From NCBI GenBank assembly GCA_017979445.1, contig CM030706.1, positions 16,478,967 to 16,542,966 on the forward strand: a stretch of 64,000 nucleotides of DNA. The letters run 5' to 3'. A program made the position numbers and the translations under genes. Shown here piece by piece: positions 1 to 10,920 of this stretch; position 1 is the stretch's first letter, and every line of letters begins with the position of its first letter. Source of the stretch: Akebia trifoliata. Taxonomy: Eukaryota > Streptophyta > Magnoliopsida > Ranunculales > Lardizabalaceae. Under the pieces are notes generated by a model. It had not been told where the DNA came from. It worked only from the letters and a program-made list of their open reading frames with translations, and searched no databases.

Positions 1-1013
1 ATACGAGTTCGGACGAAAAAATTATAAAATTCTCGAATTTCGTATTAAGTGGGACCCAAAAATAGTGAATTCTTGATAGAGTAAGAATTTGTAAAATCTG
101 AATACACCATTAGGTATGTGGTGAAAAATTAGAGGGAATGGAATATTCATTCATCAATTCCAAGTTTGGAAAGTCTAGTTATCGTCAAAAAGAGAAATAA
201 AGGAGAAATACCAACTTTGCCCTCAAACTCTTAAAATAAGGAAAAATCTAATTTCCTTCACTTTTCTTTTTCTCTAATAACCATCAAGCCCTAGCTCTTG
301 GAGAACCAAGGATTTATACCTTTTTCCCCTTAGATTCTACGAAGTCGAGTGACGGTTGAACTTCGATAACAAAGAAGGAGTTGAAGTCAGCGTCGAGCTC
401 TACAAGCTCATGGTCTTTGAACCAAAATTCTTTTTTGCTCTTTCTGTCTCTCACCAAAAATCAGCAAGTGGATTTCGACTCATTCCACTCGAGGGTTTAT
501 TTACTTGGGAAATGATTGTTCTTCATCATAAGCGAGAGAAGGGGTATTGTCTGTAAGAATAGTGCAGCCACCCGAGCATTTTACTTCCAAGACCACAAAT
601 CTCAACCTTCACGCCACTCTTTGCCTCCGATCAACCGTCGAAAGCTATACATGTAGGATGCCTTCCCTTTTACTCTCAAGTTATATGATGTTTTCCACAT
701 AATATGATCCTAATCATTGATGCTATTTTATCTATACAATTAGCGATGAATCGACAAAGTTCACGTAGTTTCGATTTGAGTTAAGCATGATTTTATATTT
801 CTATTAATTTGATTTCATGTTAGGAATAGAGATTTGATATGTTTTTATCAAGATTTAACATTAGTTTCATGGGTGGGTCGAAGTATTCGAAGAACGGAAG
901 AGAAATATGAAAAATAGATCGAAAAACCTAAAATTTCGTGAAATGGTTCAGTGCTGTTTGCAGGAGCTGGTGGTGCCACTGACACCTGTCGCAAGTCATT
1001 CTGTCAGTGGGAC
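1..1013 (+). repeat. Truncated copy of a TGTAACACC-type LTR-like repeat
   Basis: The segment at about 95-195 (around ACCATTAGG, a GAAAAATTAG block, TATTCATT and TTATCGTCAAAA) is visibly related to two stretches of the repeat at 57161-60275, near 57445-57535 and 57615-57710. I therefore read this kilobase as part of an older, diverged copy of that family, cut on the right by the LTR starting at 1014. A 66-residue open frame at 356-556 has no recognisable domain. No gene is called here. Confidence 0.5.
976..1010. repeat. Short inverted repeat beside the LTR boundary
   Basis: CCACTGACA at 976-984 is perfectly complementary to TGTCAGTGG at 1002-1010, giving a 9-bp stem with a 17-base loop. It ends 3 bases before the first LTR begins. 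Whether it belongs to the older repeat or marks the junction cannot be told from one copy. Confidence 0.5.
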
Positions 1014-2777
1014 TGTAGACACCCCATTTTTGCATTCGCTTGATTAATCAACTCGTCAACCCGATCGCAATGATTCCCAATGATGGATGTGTATTCCATT
1101 GCTTTATTTTGTTACCAGATGTGTTTCAGAAATCCGGATGAGGTATCTCGAGCTGACAAAACCTTAGAAACCACGCTACGCTAGGAAAATACGATCCAGA
1201 AACATAGAAATCATCCTCTTGCATATCAAAAAGAAGTTTCACGATAAAAATCACTAAAAATTGACCAAATTACCAAATTTCCAAAATACCCCTAACATCA
1301 AAACAACCCTAGAGCCTACGTTACGATTAGGAAAATCCTTTCGAACACATAAAACAACAAATCGAAATCAAATAAATCATTTCACAAATTTTAACAGAAT
1401 TCGACAAAATTACGAAAATGCCCCTCATAAAGTTCATGAGCATTTCACACAAAAAATTTCATAAATGACACAAACCAATATTCCCATTGAATTCCTTACG
1501 AAAAATCGATTCTAAAACATCCTAGAACATTAAAAATCGACTTAAAACGTGAAAAGTCCTCTCCGGGGGTAAAACGATAATTTCACAATTTTCATAATTA
1601 AAAATTTTGAAATTAATAAATAAAACATTAAATAATTAAAGTGAAACATTAATGAAATTAATTTAAAATTTTGAATTAAAAAAATCGATCAATCGGGCTT
1701 TCAAGTAAAATTGTTGAGGGTTCGTGTGATATTTCTTTAAGGACCCCTCCATTTGGGGGTCCAAAGAATTAAAGATATAATAGAGGAGGGTTCTCCAAAA
1801 AATTAAAGTCAATCAAGCAAGACTAAGGTCAAGGTATTAAAGTCAATCAAGTGAGACTAAAGTCAAAATTAAAGTCAATTAAGCAAGACTGAAGTCAAGA
1901 TATTAAAAGTCAATCAATTAAGACTAAAGTCAAAATATTAAAAGTCAATCAAATAAGACCAAAAGTCAAAATCATAATAGAGTTCTAATTAAATAGTAAC
2001 TCTATCTAATAGAGTTCTAACTAAAGAACAATTTTACCTAAAACAATTCTAATTAAAACACAATTCTACCTAAAACAATTCAAGCTAAAACACAACTCTA
2101 ACTAAAAGAACTCTAATTAAACACTAACTCTATCAAAATCAACCCCTAAAAAAATCTATAAATAGAGGTGCTCACACCCTATTTTCGTATCAAGTCATAA
2201 ACCTTAAGAGAAGTAGGTCTAAAAGCCCCCCTAGCCTCCCATAAACCCTAGTTTTGGAGTCCAACTCCTTACCTAACATCCCTCTTATGTTTTTAGCCTA
2301 AAGAACATCTAAAAGCCCTCCAAAAACACCCCAAAAACCCATAACAAACTTGAAGAATCCAGATCGAAAAAATGAGATATCTTGCCTCGGAGATCAGAAA
2401 TCAAATCCGGAGACAAAACGAAGCAAGGAAGTACGGTACAAGGAGCAATTTTTGTCGGATCTGAGGGAACAAAGTTTTTGCTATCGAAAAGGTATAATTT
2501 TTTTTATTTTATTTTTTTTATTATTATTATCTAGGTTTTTAGCAATGTAATTTATTTGAGAAGTTAGTAGAGACCGACTTTGGCCGGGCGGGGTTGGTGC
2601 CTAACACCTTCCAACCCCGTAACATGATCCCTGAATTCAATTTTTTCTGTTCTAGATTAGTTCTTTATCTATTTAGAGTCATTGATCGGTTCCTAGACCG
2701 TAATAACTAGGTGGCGACTCTTAAACCTCAAGGGTCAAAAGCGGATCCGCTCACCCCGCGGATCGAGGGCGCTTTCA
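1014..2777 (+). repeat. LTR 1 (5' LTR of element 1), 1764 bp
   Basis: It starts TGTAGACACCCC and ends GAGGGCGCTTTCA, the same ends as the LTRs at 12693, 30720 and (reversed) 21196. It holds internal short-period repeats of the AAAGTCAATCAAG...GACTAAAGTCAA type at about 1800-1975, a TATA box at 2157, and a conserved segment with CCTAACACCTTCCAACCCCGTAAC at about 2600-2625. By eye the first 220 bases differ from the 12693 copy at roughly fifteen sites, so the copies are not recent twins. Confidence 0.9.
2157..2165 (+). promoter_or_regulatory. TATA box of LTR 1
   Basis: TATAAATAG sits about 620 bases before the LTR end and is kept in the other LTRs at 13822-13830 and 31804-31812, and in reverse at 21795-21803. 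Conservation of the motif and its surroundings (GGTGCTCACACCCTATTTTCG follows) in all four copies supports it as the retrotransposon promoter. Confidence 0.75.
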
Positions 2778-2778
2778 G

Positions 2779-2796
2779 TGGCAACTCCACTGGGGA
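2779..2796 (+). other. Primer-binding site of element 1
   Basis: TGGCAACTCCACTGGGGA begins one base after the LTR end. It opens with TGG, the complement of a tRNA 3' CCA, and matches the general form of Tat-type primer-binding sites. I do not name the tRNA. The same site is not visible after the LTRs ending at 14426 and 32419. Confidence 0.75.
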
Positions 2797-3525
2797 CATT
2801 GAAGATCAGACTTGAAAATCTCCAAGTATGGGAGCATTGCTAAAGCGATCTAGTTTTTTTTTCTTTTTTTAGTTTTCTTTATCATCTCATTGTTCAATGT
2901 TTGATCATGTGTGTTTGGAACCTAAATATTCTGCCCTTGTATGTTCGTTTATTTTATTATTGTGGCTCAATCGAGGGGTATTTAAAATGATCCTAAATAA
3001 TAAAAAAAATCAAGAAGTTTAAATTGAGGACGGAGTGATGATTAGTGAATCAAGTAGGTTTGGTCTTTTTTCATTTTTTTAAATATAGAGTTTTTTTGGT
3101 GGGAGATGTATTCTTCGATAATTTTTTTTTATTCTTTTATTTCATTTTATTTTTATTGTTTTTGAATTTCCATTGACAATGATAATGGGGCGAGGGAGTT
3201 GATGTGTGAAATATAAAAGATAATATCTTTAACACCCAAATTTCCTATTTTTTTGTTAAATTTTTTTTAAAAAAAGTGTTGCCTACAGCAATATGGGGCT
3301 GGTATACAAAAAAAATCTTTTTTTTAATAAATTTTTTTTTTGCTTTTTTAGGTACAACGCACAGGAGCTATATGTTGTGTGTGTAACAAGCAAAAATCGC
3401 CCTTTTATACTCACACATCATCTTCTCAAGATGATAGAATCAGCTGGGTTCAACGTTTTTAACAGAGAACGAGTTCCTCTCTCTGATATATCGGCTAAAA
3501 TCTCAGCCCAATCAATGTTAATTTT

Positions 3526-3799
3526 GATTAAAACTGCTGTTTCCTTTGGATTCAAAGCATAGCTTTAAAAACAAACTCGATTTAAACGATTTTTCATTAG
3601 AATAAATCAGTTTTTTTTTTTTTTTTTTTTTTTCTGTTTTGTCCTCCATGATCGCTGGTTCAAGCTTGATTAAAATCGTTGTTTTCTTCTGATTCAAAGT
3701 ATAGTTTTTTTTTTTAAAAGAAACCGACTCGATTTAAAGGATTTTCATTAGAATAAATCATTTTTTTTTGTTTTGTCCTCCATGATCGCTGGTTCAAGC
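3526..3799 (+). repeat. Imperfect tandem duplication, about 140 bp x 2
   Basis: Two adjacent units, about 3526-3667 and 3668-3799, share TTGATTAAAA, GGATTCAAAG-like, CGATTTAAA, ATTAGAATAAATCA, a poly-T run and TTTTGTCCTCCATGATCGCT. They differ mainly in poly-T length and scattered substitutions. Confidence 0.75.
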
Positions 3800-4475
3800 C
3801 GTGGTAAATTCAGATTTTGCTGATTTCCAAACCATGTAAAATTTCAGAGATTCAAAGGAAAGCTGGTTGTAAATTTGAATGGGAAACAGTTCCTATTCAT
3901 ACCTTAAGTAAACTCGAAAATCATTATGGTCCGTTCAGCCCTCATCTTCGGTACATATTGTGCATTCTTTAGCTTATTCGATTGGGTTTGAGAAATCCAA
4001 TGGTCCTCTGAGTGAATTTATGATCGGTGTGTTGATTTGAAGCTTTTTTTTGTTTTTTATTAAGGTTCTTCTTCCCCGATCTGTTATTGGATTTGTTCGA
4101 TGCTTTTAGAATGGTTTTTGCTGTTTTGGATTTGTTTGGGATAAGGATAGATGGTCTTAATGTTGAAACTTAGAGAGGCCTTGATTTTATCTCGATTTTC
4201 TCCGGATCAGATCACGAACAACGAGTACGTTAAGCCAATTTGGAAAATTCAGTTCTGAATCTCTCATTATGAAGAAGGTTCAATGGTGATGAACCAAAAA
4301 TAACTGTAACCAATATGTGAGCAGCAACACATAATTCAGTGGGCTGAATATCCTATTCGTGTGACTCATATTGATTTAAGTCCCTATTATGAAGAACCTA
4401 ACGATTTGGTTGAGCTGGTTAAACAAAAGTTTGGGTTTGCATTGGATGAGAAAATAAATAAATAAAAATTCTAAT

Positions 4476-4541
4476 GGCACACCAAATTTTGTTCATAATG
4501 TTGAAGCTTTGCTTTGATTCCAAAAATATAGTTGGTGTGGC
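4476..4541. repeat. Hairpin in leader of element 1
   Basis: GGCACACCAA at 4476-4485 pairs with TTGGTGTGGC at 4532-4541 (9 of 10 bases). A related hairpin (AGCACACCAATC with GATTGGTGTGCT) lies at a comparable place in element 2, 16859-16925. Confidence 0.5.
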
Positions 4542-5039
4542 AATAAAATATTTATTTGTTTATTTAGTTTTTTTTTTGTTTTTTTTGATTTTGATTTTTA
4601 GTTTTTTTAATAGTTTTTTTAAATAAAAAAAAGGTTTTTTTATAAAAAAGGAGTCTTTTATTGTTTGATAAAATAAAAATTAGTTTTGTTTTTCTAGATA
4701 ATTTTTTTTTTTTTTTAAATGGGGGTATTTGATTTTAAAATCTTCATACTAGCGATCATTTATTCATCCTCGATCCAATGTGCTTTGAAATTTTGAATTA
4801 TTTTGGACCATCCAAAATAACCCTTGATTGAAGCACATCAAGAAATATTTCAGATTAAATGTTTGCTTCTGCCATGGACGTGTGTTTTATTATGCTTAAT
4901 CACATGATTAGAATGGTGTTGATCGTGATTAAATATTCATGTGATTCGAATAGTGCTTACATCGATAAAATATTCATATAATTCATGTTATAATGATTGG
5001 TTTGATTGGACCCATAGGCCCATTTGTTTGAAAAAGGCC

Positions 5040-5880
5040 CCGGGCACACCCCACCTTGTTTTGCACACACCACATGCATGTTTACTATTTTACTCACTTA
5101 CACATCCCATTTAGCAAACGTGGCACTAGTGCGTGGCCCGGTCTCTTCGGAGATGCGACGTCATTCATGAAAACCACAACTCTAGTCATGTACCTTAGGG
5201 TATATCAAACTGAGGCATCAATACTGTCTGATCAGGTGATTCTGAGAGATATATTGATGCACCCAAGCTGGAGCGACCTGAGCCTTTGACCTATTGTGAG
5301 CCACACAGTCACATGTCCCGATTGCCAACGTAGTACTAGTACATGGTCGGTCCCCTCGTGGGATGCCAAACCATTTATGAAAGCTACAACTCTTGACTCG
5401 TACCCGTAGGTATAAAAGATGATCTAAGTATATCAGTTGCACTTCTTGGTCAAAACCGGTGCCTAAGCGAGATCTTGTCCCACTGTACCCTACTGTACGA
5501 GGGGGATAGACTACGTCTATTCTAGACGAGAGGTATTTAAGTGGGCCCTTGCTCAGCATTGTGCGCCACCTCTCAACTGGAAATCAAACTGGCTGTTTTT
5601 GGCTTCAGAGAAGTGAATTGAGGTTTTAGATTATCACCTATACGGTATATCAAACCAAGTCACCACGTATCGAAAGGTATATAGGTGTGCTTGGGCAAGG
5701 GTGGCCAGATAAAAATACATTGCACGTAGTAAGCCTAGAGTCTAGAAACCTTCCCTGTAGGTCACGACTCATCGTGGGTGTTCCCGGGTTGGTTATTGAA
5801 TGGGGCCTTTTGATTGATGAATATATGTGAATGATGTGAATGATGAGATCAAAGTGTATGATTGTCCTCAAGGATCAAAA
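5040..5880 (+). other. Conserved leader block shared by both elements
   Basis: This stretch aligns along its length with 17527-18390 in element 2. Inside it, one module is present twice: about 5117-5205 and 5320-5413 both run from CAACGT-GCACTAGT-like through TTCATGAAA/TTTATGAAA, ACAACTC and CGTACC to TAGGGTATAT. Open frames here (for example 5218-5559 and 5650-5871 on the minus strand) also appear in the other copy but show no domain, and I take them as untranslated leader. Confidence 0.6.
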
Positions 5881-5999
5881 TTTTCATTTTTGAAAATTAA
5901 AATGGGTGCACCGACCCAATAAAGAATCCATTCTTTTACAACAATGACCCAGTCCATCTCGATCCAACAATCATGATGGACCGGGCCATTTAAATCAAA

Positions 6000-6180
6000 A
6001 GGGAAATCAAATTTTCAAAGAAAAAGAGGAAAATATTTTTCAGAAAAGAATGTTTTTCAAAAGAAGTGTTCTCTAGAAAAATATTTTCCAAGAAAAAATA
6101 TTTTTCAAAAAATGTTTTCCATAAGAATAAGATTTTCTGAAAGGAAAGTATTTTCTAAATAATAAGAAAGTTGATATTTT
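6000..6180 (+). repeat. Purine-rich degenerate repeat before ORF1
   Basis: A run of loosely repeated units of the form AAAATATTTTCCAAGAA, about 15-17 bases each. The same block precedes ORF1 in element 2 at 18530-18670. It ends shortly before the ORF1 start. Confidence 0.5.
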
Positions 6181-6228
6181 ACATGGACCTTAGAAGAGTA
6201 CTAAAATACCCTTTTGTGTCAAACCAGG

Positions 6229-7411
6229 ATGCTAGTCGCAGGCGATGACCCAATCGATCAGTTAGTCAAAACAACCGTCATAGGAATGCACCCTGTAGAG
6301 AAGATCAATTTTAGGAGGTTCATGTTAAGGAGTGCTCTCTACTTCCATGAGTTTGAGATAGACTGGAATCTCTTATATGCTATGGCTAAGCGGTGGAACC
6401 CCTATCTTCACATATTCCATATGGGGTATATGCATTTGTGCCCCACTCACGAGGATTATTGTGGCATCATGAGGATATCCACTTCAGGACCTCTAGTCAG
6501 GCCCTCATTGAAGATCGGATATTCTGGTGACCTCGTCACAGGACTAAACATTCTCAAAGAAGAAGCCAAGGCCTTAGTCCATGATGGGAGATTGAACTTA
6601 GTCCCTTTATTGGGCCCGTATCGCTCCCGCAGTCATCCTATCAATGTAAAACCCGAAGCCAGACGAGCCACTAGAGATTATCGATTGTGCCTAGGAATCC
6701 TAGCCCAATACATACTGACCTCCAATAGTGATGGCCAAACTATCCTTGAGTTCTTCATAGATATAGCCTCTCAACTCTCAAGGAAAGCCAACCCGGTACC
6801 TTTCATCCTAGCTGAAACTTTCTCAGGTTTAGATGCCATAAAAAATGGTGAGTGGAAAAACTTCAAAGGAAGCCCCTACTTACTCTATATGTGGCTTTGT
6901 GACTGTCTCAAAATCGTAGAGGTTCCCTCAAACCTCGAATATGGGCCAGAACACTTTTCCAAGAGAAACCTTTTAGTGCGTTACAACTCAGTCAAAGCTT
7001 GGAGCATATGGTTAGACTCTCGTCTCGCCTGTCATATCGATTTTAGGTGCCCTTAGTGGATGACTGATCCCCCTGTTCTAGAAACCAAAGGATCCTACTA
7101 TGTCCGTCTGATTGGTTTAGAAGAAACATCTTTTTACCATCCTAATCTGATCTCAAAATAGTACGATGTACCTACAGAGTTATCCTTACCTCAGCACAAA
7201 ACTTTCTTTTTCCCCCGAGCCTTTGACTGAAAAGTTAGTACACCTCATTGAGAAAGCTTGGAACAAGCGCACCTTAGGATATCCAGACGGACCAGCAGAA
7301 TTCAAAGAGCCAGTTGTTAGAGCCAAGAGGGTCAAGCTTGACAGCAATCCTGATGGCCATCAAGACAAAGCCAAGCGTCCATGTAAAAATAGTTCAAATC
7401 AAATTTGTTGA
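6229..7411 (+). pseudogene. ORF1 of element 1: DUF7745-like extra retrotransposon protein, broken
   Basis: The first ATG in frame is at 6229. The frame continues to a stop at 7054-7056 where element 2 has a TGG codon, then through a second in-frame TAG at about 7159. Extra bases in a T/C run near 7210 shift the frame, and the tail closes at 7411. The product, if repaired, would be about 390 residues. Segments such as IDWNLLYAMAKRWNP, FHMGYMHLCPTHEDY and MWLCDCLKIVEVPS resemble the DUF7745 family of proteins carried by plant Tat-type gypsy elements, whose role is unknown. The C-terminal tail is rich in lysine and arginine. It lies between the leader and gag, in the same sense. The family name is from memory; the homology to element 2 (18743-19909) is seen directly. 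Confidence 0.65.
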
Positions 7412-7721
7412 AAGATGTTTTAATAAGAACATATTGTTTGTCAATCATTTCCAATAAAACTATCTTTCTTTTTGAATAAATATTTATTTTCTTTTCAAAT
7501 ACTCATTGTGTGAATGGATTAATTAATGGATTGGTACAAAAACCTCAATAAAATGATTCTCTAAATTGTTATCAAGGGGGTAATATTGAAATTGACTAAA
7601 TCTACCTTTGATGGGGTCATATAGGATTATCATTGCGTCCAAACTAAAGCGTCCACCTCCTAGTTGGAGTCGTAAGTCCAGTCGGTTAGAACAAACTACA
7701 GTACCAAGTCAACAAGCAGAG
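7412..7721 (+). other. ORF1-gag spacer
   Basis: About 310 bases between the end of ORF1 and the gag ATG. The last 110 bases stay open in the gag frame upstream of the ATG at 7722. A block AAGGGGGTAA precedes it and is kept in element 2 near 20070. No other feature is seen. Confidence 0.4.
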
Positions 7722-8167
7722 ATGACGTCAGAATCTGAGCTTACAGAGATCCGTAAGATCTTGTCAGCCTTTGCCAATGATATCAATAATATAAAAGGCA
7801 AAGTGGAAATGTTAGAACAGACCTCGAAATCGACAGGGAATCCTCTAGATGACCCAAAAGGAAAAAAGGTAGAAGAGAAACGTCTGTTTGAAGTCTTTGA
7901 ACTCAATGGAGACGAAGAGTATGTTGATGAAAATCCGGCGTTATCTAACAGAATGTCTCAATTGGAGTCAGTTATGAAGAGCATAAAGGGTATTGATGAA
8001 ATTGCAGCAGGCATTGAAGCTCTGAATCGCATCCTTAGAATCCATTTGCCAAAGAAGTTTGTGATGCCCTAAATGGACAAGTTCAGTGGGATAGGGTGTG
8101 CGAAAACACATCTTAAGGTGTATGTTACTAACATGCGCACTATGGGGCTCAGCGACGAACAGATGAC
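7722..8167 (+). pseudogene. gag N-terminal remnant, element 1
   Basis: It starts MTSESELTEI and aligns closely with element 2 gag from 20218. A GAA-to-TAA stop at 8070-8072 (element 2 reads MPEIDKFSG) separates the first 116 codons from the rest. After about 148 codons homology to gag stops at ...SDEQMT, and the sequence continues directly as the end of the first RNase H domain. A predicted coiled-coil-like stretch (ANDINNIKGKVEMLEQ) is the only visible structural hint. The capsid core and zinc knuckle are absent. Confidence 0.75.
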
Positions 8168-8872
8168 ATGGGCTACTCAGAGACTCCGGCATTATATACT
8201 GTCTCATTCAATTATCCTATTATCTCAGATGGATCCTTTCAAGTATCTTTTCGAGAAACCGGCATTGACAGGGAGAAACGCACGATGGTTACTGTTGCTA
8301 TCAGAGTTTGACATCACGCATGTTACGCAGAAATCCATCAAGGGGAGAGCTGTAGCAGAATACCTGGCAGATCACCCTGTAGTAGAAGGAATAAGACCTG
8401 TCGATCAATTCCCAGATGAGAACATCTTGCACGTTAAAGAAGAACCGCAGAACCAAACATGGCAGTTATACTTTGATGGAGTGGCCAATCAAAATGGATA
8501 TGGAATAGGGGCAGTCTTGTTATCTCCAGAAGGATGCCATATTCCTATCGCTATTAAGTTAGCTTTTTCAAACACTAATAACACGGCTGAATATGAGGCG
8601 TGCATCGCGGGGCTCGAAGCTGCTTTGAACCTAGGCATTACAGAAATTGAAGTTTTTGGGGATTCAGCCTTAGTCATACATCAGTCATTGGAAGAATGGA
8701 AGACTAGAGATGAAAAGTTGAAACCTTACCATGAGTATTTGTTAAACTTAGTCAGTAAGTTTAAATCTATCCTGTTCCAGCACTTGTCAAGGGAGGATAA
8801 CAGATTTGCTGACTCCTTAGCAACTTTATCTTCAATGATCCATTTACCCCCTGGTATGGAATTAAGGCCGAT
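8168..8872 (+). pseudogene. RNase H region of element 1 polyprotein
   Basis: It begins with WATQRLRHY, the tail of the gypsy-type RNase H, followed by a full second RNase H of the archaeal type typical of Tat elements. Candidate catalytic residues are Asp in LYFDG (8474), Glu in AEYEA (8588), Asp in FGDSA (8661) and Asp in RFADS (8811). The frame is open from 8073 to 9782, so this domain is intact, but RT, which should precede it, is deleted. RNase H would degrade the RNA strand of the RNA-DNA hybrid in reverse transcription. Confidence 0.8.
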
Positions 8873-10192
8873 CACTGTTGAAGTCAAAGACAAACCCGCA
8901 TACTGCCATCAGATCAACATTACTACTCGATTACCTGATGGAAAGCCATGGTACACAGACATAAAGAAAGTGTTGGAGAAACAAGAATTCCCGAAAGAAG
9001 CATCGAGGAAAGAACGACAAACCTTACTAAGATTAGCATCTCAATTTATCCTGTGCGCAGGAAGCTTATACAAAAGGTCTTATGATGGGATTCACTTGTC
9101 GTGTGTTGATGAAGATCAAGCTGAACAGATAATGATTGAACTACATTCAGGAGAATGTGGCCCTCACATGAGCGGAAAAATGTTAGCTAAGAAAATTATG
9201 AGACAAGGATACTACTGGCCCACGATAGAAATAGATTGTCATCATATGGTCAAAACCTGTCATAAGTGCCAAATACATGCGAACCTTATACATGTGCCAC
9301 CATCTCAATTAGTAGGTCTGACTTCACCATGGCCATTCTCAGTTTGGGGAATTGACATTATTGGTAAAATATCGCCTAAGGCATCAAACGGGCATGAATA
9401 CATTCTGGTTGCCATCGATTATTTTACCAAATGGGTTGAAGCTGCCTCTTATGCTGTCCTCACTGCGTCTCGAGTTGGAAAGTTTATTCAAACGAACATC
9501 ATCAGTCGATACGGGATACCTTCAGAGTTGATCTCCGATAACGGGTCGCACTTCAAAGCTGAGGTTATCAAATTGTGTTCAAAGTTCAAAATCTCACACC
9601 ATAAATCATCTCCTTACCGACCTCAGACTAACGGAGCAGTTGAAGCAGCTAATAAGAATTTAAGACTATCCTTAGGAAAATGTGTCAATCACATCGAGAT
9701 TGGTCAGAAAAACTGCCATTTGCATTATGAGCATATCGAACCTCAATTCGATCCTCCACTGGAGCTACTCCCTACTCCTTAGTATATGGCATGGAAGCAG
9801 TCTTGCCAGTTGAAATGGAGATTCCATCTCTCAGGATTTTGTTAGAAAGTCAGTTGTCAGAAGCAGACTGGGTTCACCAACGGTATGAAGAGTTGAATTT
9901 GATCGAGGAAAAATGACTGAGAGCGTTGTATCATGTGCAAGCTTATCAAAGAAGAGTCGCCCATGCGTTTGACAAGAAAATCAAGGCCCGTCACTTACAA
10001 GTCGGGGATTTAGTACTCAAAGAGAATAGGGCACCTATTTTTGATCCCAAGGGAAAGTTCAAACCAAATTGGGGAGGTCCGTTCATCGTCAAAGAAATAT
10101 TACCAGGAAAAACTGTCAGACTTCAAGATCATGATGGAATCGAGTTACCAGAACCAACCAACCTTGACCAAATCAAACGTTACTACATTTAA
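8873..10192 (+). pseudogene. Integrase of element 1, frameshifted
   Basis: An HHCC zinc domain is seen: His in ELHSG (about 9144), His in GPHMSG (about 9165), and Cys pair in KTCHKCQ (9258, 9267). The catalytic triad is Asp in WGIDIIG (9354), Asp in ISDNGSH (9537) and Glu in GAVEAANK (9642), about 35 residues apart. One base is missing near 9659 compared with element 2 (GAATTTAAG against GAATCTTAAG). The frame then ends with unrelated residues at 9782. The C-terminal SH3-like part resumes at 9926-10192 (KARHLQVGDLVLKENR, FKPNWGGPFIV). A TGA at 9914-9916 also interrupts it. Integrase inserts the cDNA into the genome; this copy cannot make the complete protein. Confidence 0.85.
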
Positions 10193-10309
10193 GGAGGCCA
10201 TCTTTGGCCGAATCAATTTCCTTGCTACCCAGTTCATTATCTCATTTCTCAGCCCTTTGCAGTCTTTTCAAAAAAGATATATATATATATATATTGTGCA
10301 TTGTATTTC

Positions 10310-10425
10310 TTAGCCTGATCACCTAACCTAGGGGAGGGAAGTTTCGAACTACGTTTTGGTCTGATCCCAAAATTCTGGGGTACGTAGGCAACCTGAGAAG
10401 TTACTTCAGGCCCGACCACATCAAT
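10310..10425 (+). other. Conserved 3' block with TACGTAGGCAACCTGAG
   Basis: It is nearly identical to 28620-28736 in element 2, including GGGAGGGAAG, TTCGAACTACGTTTTGGTCT, CAAAATTCTGGGGTACGTAG and CAGGCCCGACCACATCA. It is much better preserved than its surroundings, which suggests a functional RNA element or coding remnant in the family. Confidence 0.55.
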
Positions 10426-10689
10426 AAAAAAATCTATTTCCCCACATGAAAAAAATTCAAAAGAAAAAAGAAATTCAAAATGGGAAGAAAATTCAAGAAA
10501 AAAAGAAAATAATTTAAAAGGAAATGCCACACAAGGGGCATTTGGGTTTTTAAGCCTCAAAATTCCTTTCTTTTTATACCCAGTCCTAAGCCTACCTATA
10601 AAAGTCCTCCTAAGTACCGTGTGAAAAGTCAAGGAGAGTGGCAAAGTAACTCTAGAAGTTCAAAGGAGAAGGAAAAGATAAAAAATGAT

Positions 10690-10920
10690 GAAGCCTGCTA
10701 AGTTGAAAACCCGAAAAGGGCGACTTAGGAAAAATTAAGGCAAGCTTGCAAGGTTGAAAATCTAAAAGGACAACTTTGGCAACAATCAGAGCAAAGAAAA
10801 AAAGAGAAGAGCTCGCTAGATCGAAAACCTGAAAAGGCGATCTAGGCAAAAGCTAGAGCAAGCTCGCTAGATTGAAAACCTGAAAAGGCGATCTAGGCAA
10901 AAGTTAGAGCAACAAAGAAA
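10690..10920 (+). repeat. Tandem repeat of about 54 bp, four copies
   Basis: Units carry GCTCGCTAGATTGAAAACCT, GAAAAGGCGATCTAGGCAAA and AGTTAGAGCA. The two last units are almost identical; the first two are diverged. Element 2 has the same set at 29005-29222. Confidence 0.75.

Larger units (their letters stand above)
2797..4740 (+). other. Variable part of the element 1 leader
   Basis: About 1.9 kb between the primer-binding site and the conserved leader. It is AT-rich with many poly-T runs. It has no obvious counterpart in element 2 at 16232-17260, although the next segment is homologous. An open frame of 89 codons at 3293-3562 uses a weak start and shows no recognised domain. It could be captured or scrambled sequence. 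Confidence 0.4.

Noticed and set aside
5218..5559. Minus-strand frame in the leader, also present at 17719-18048
   Set aside because: Homologous in both elements, but the surrounding sequence is leader of plus-strand elements and the residues show no domain; shared ancestry explains it.
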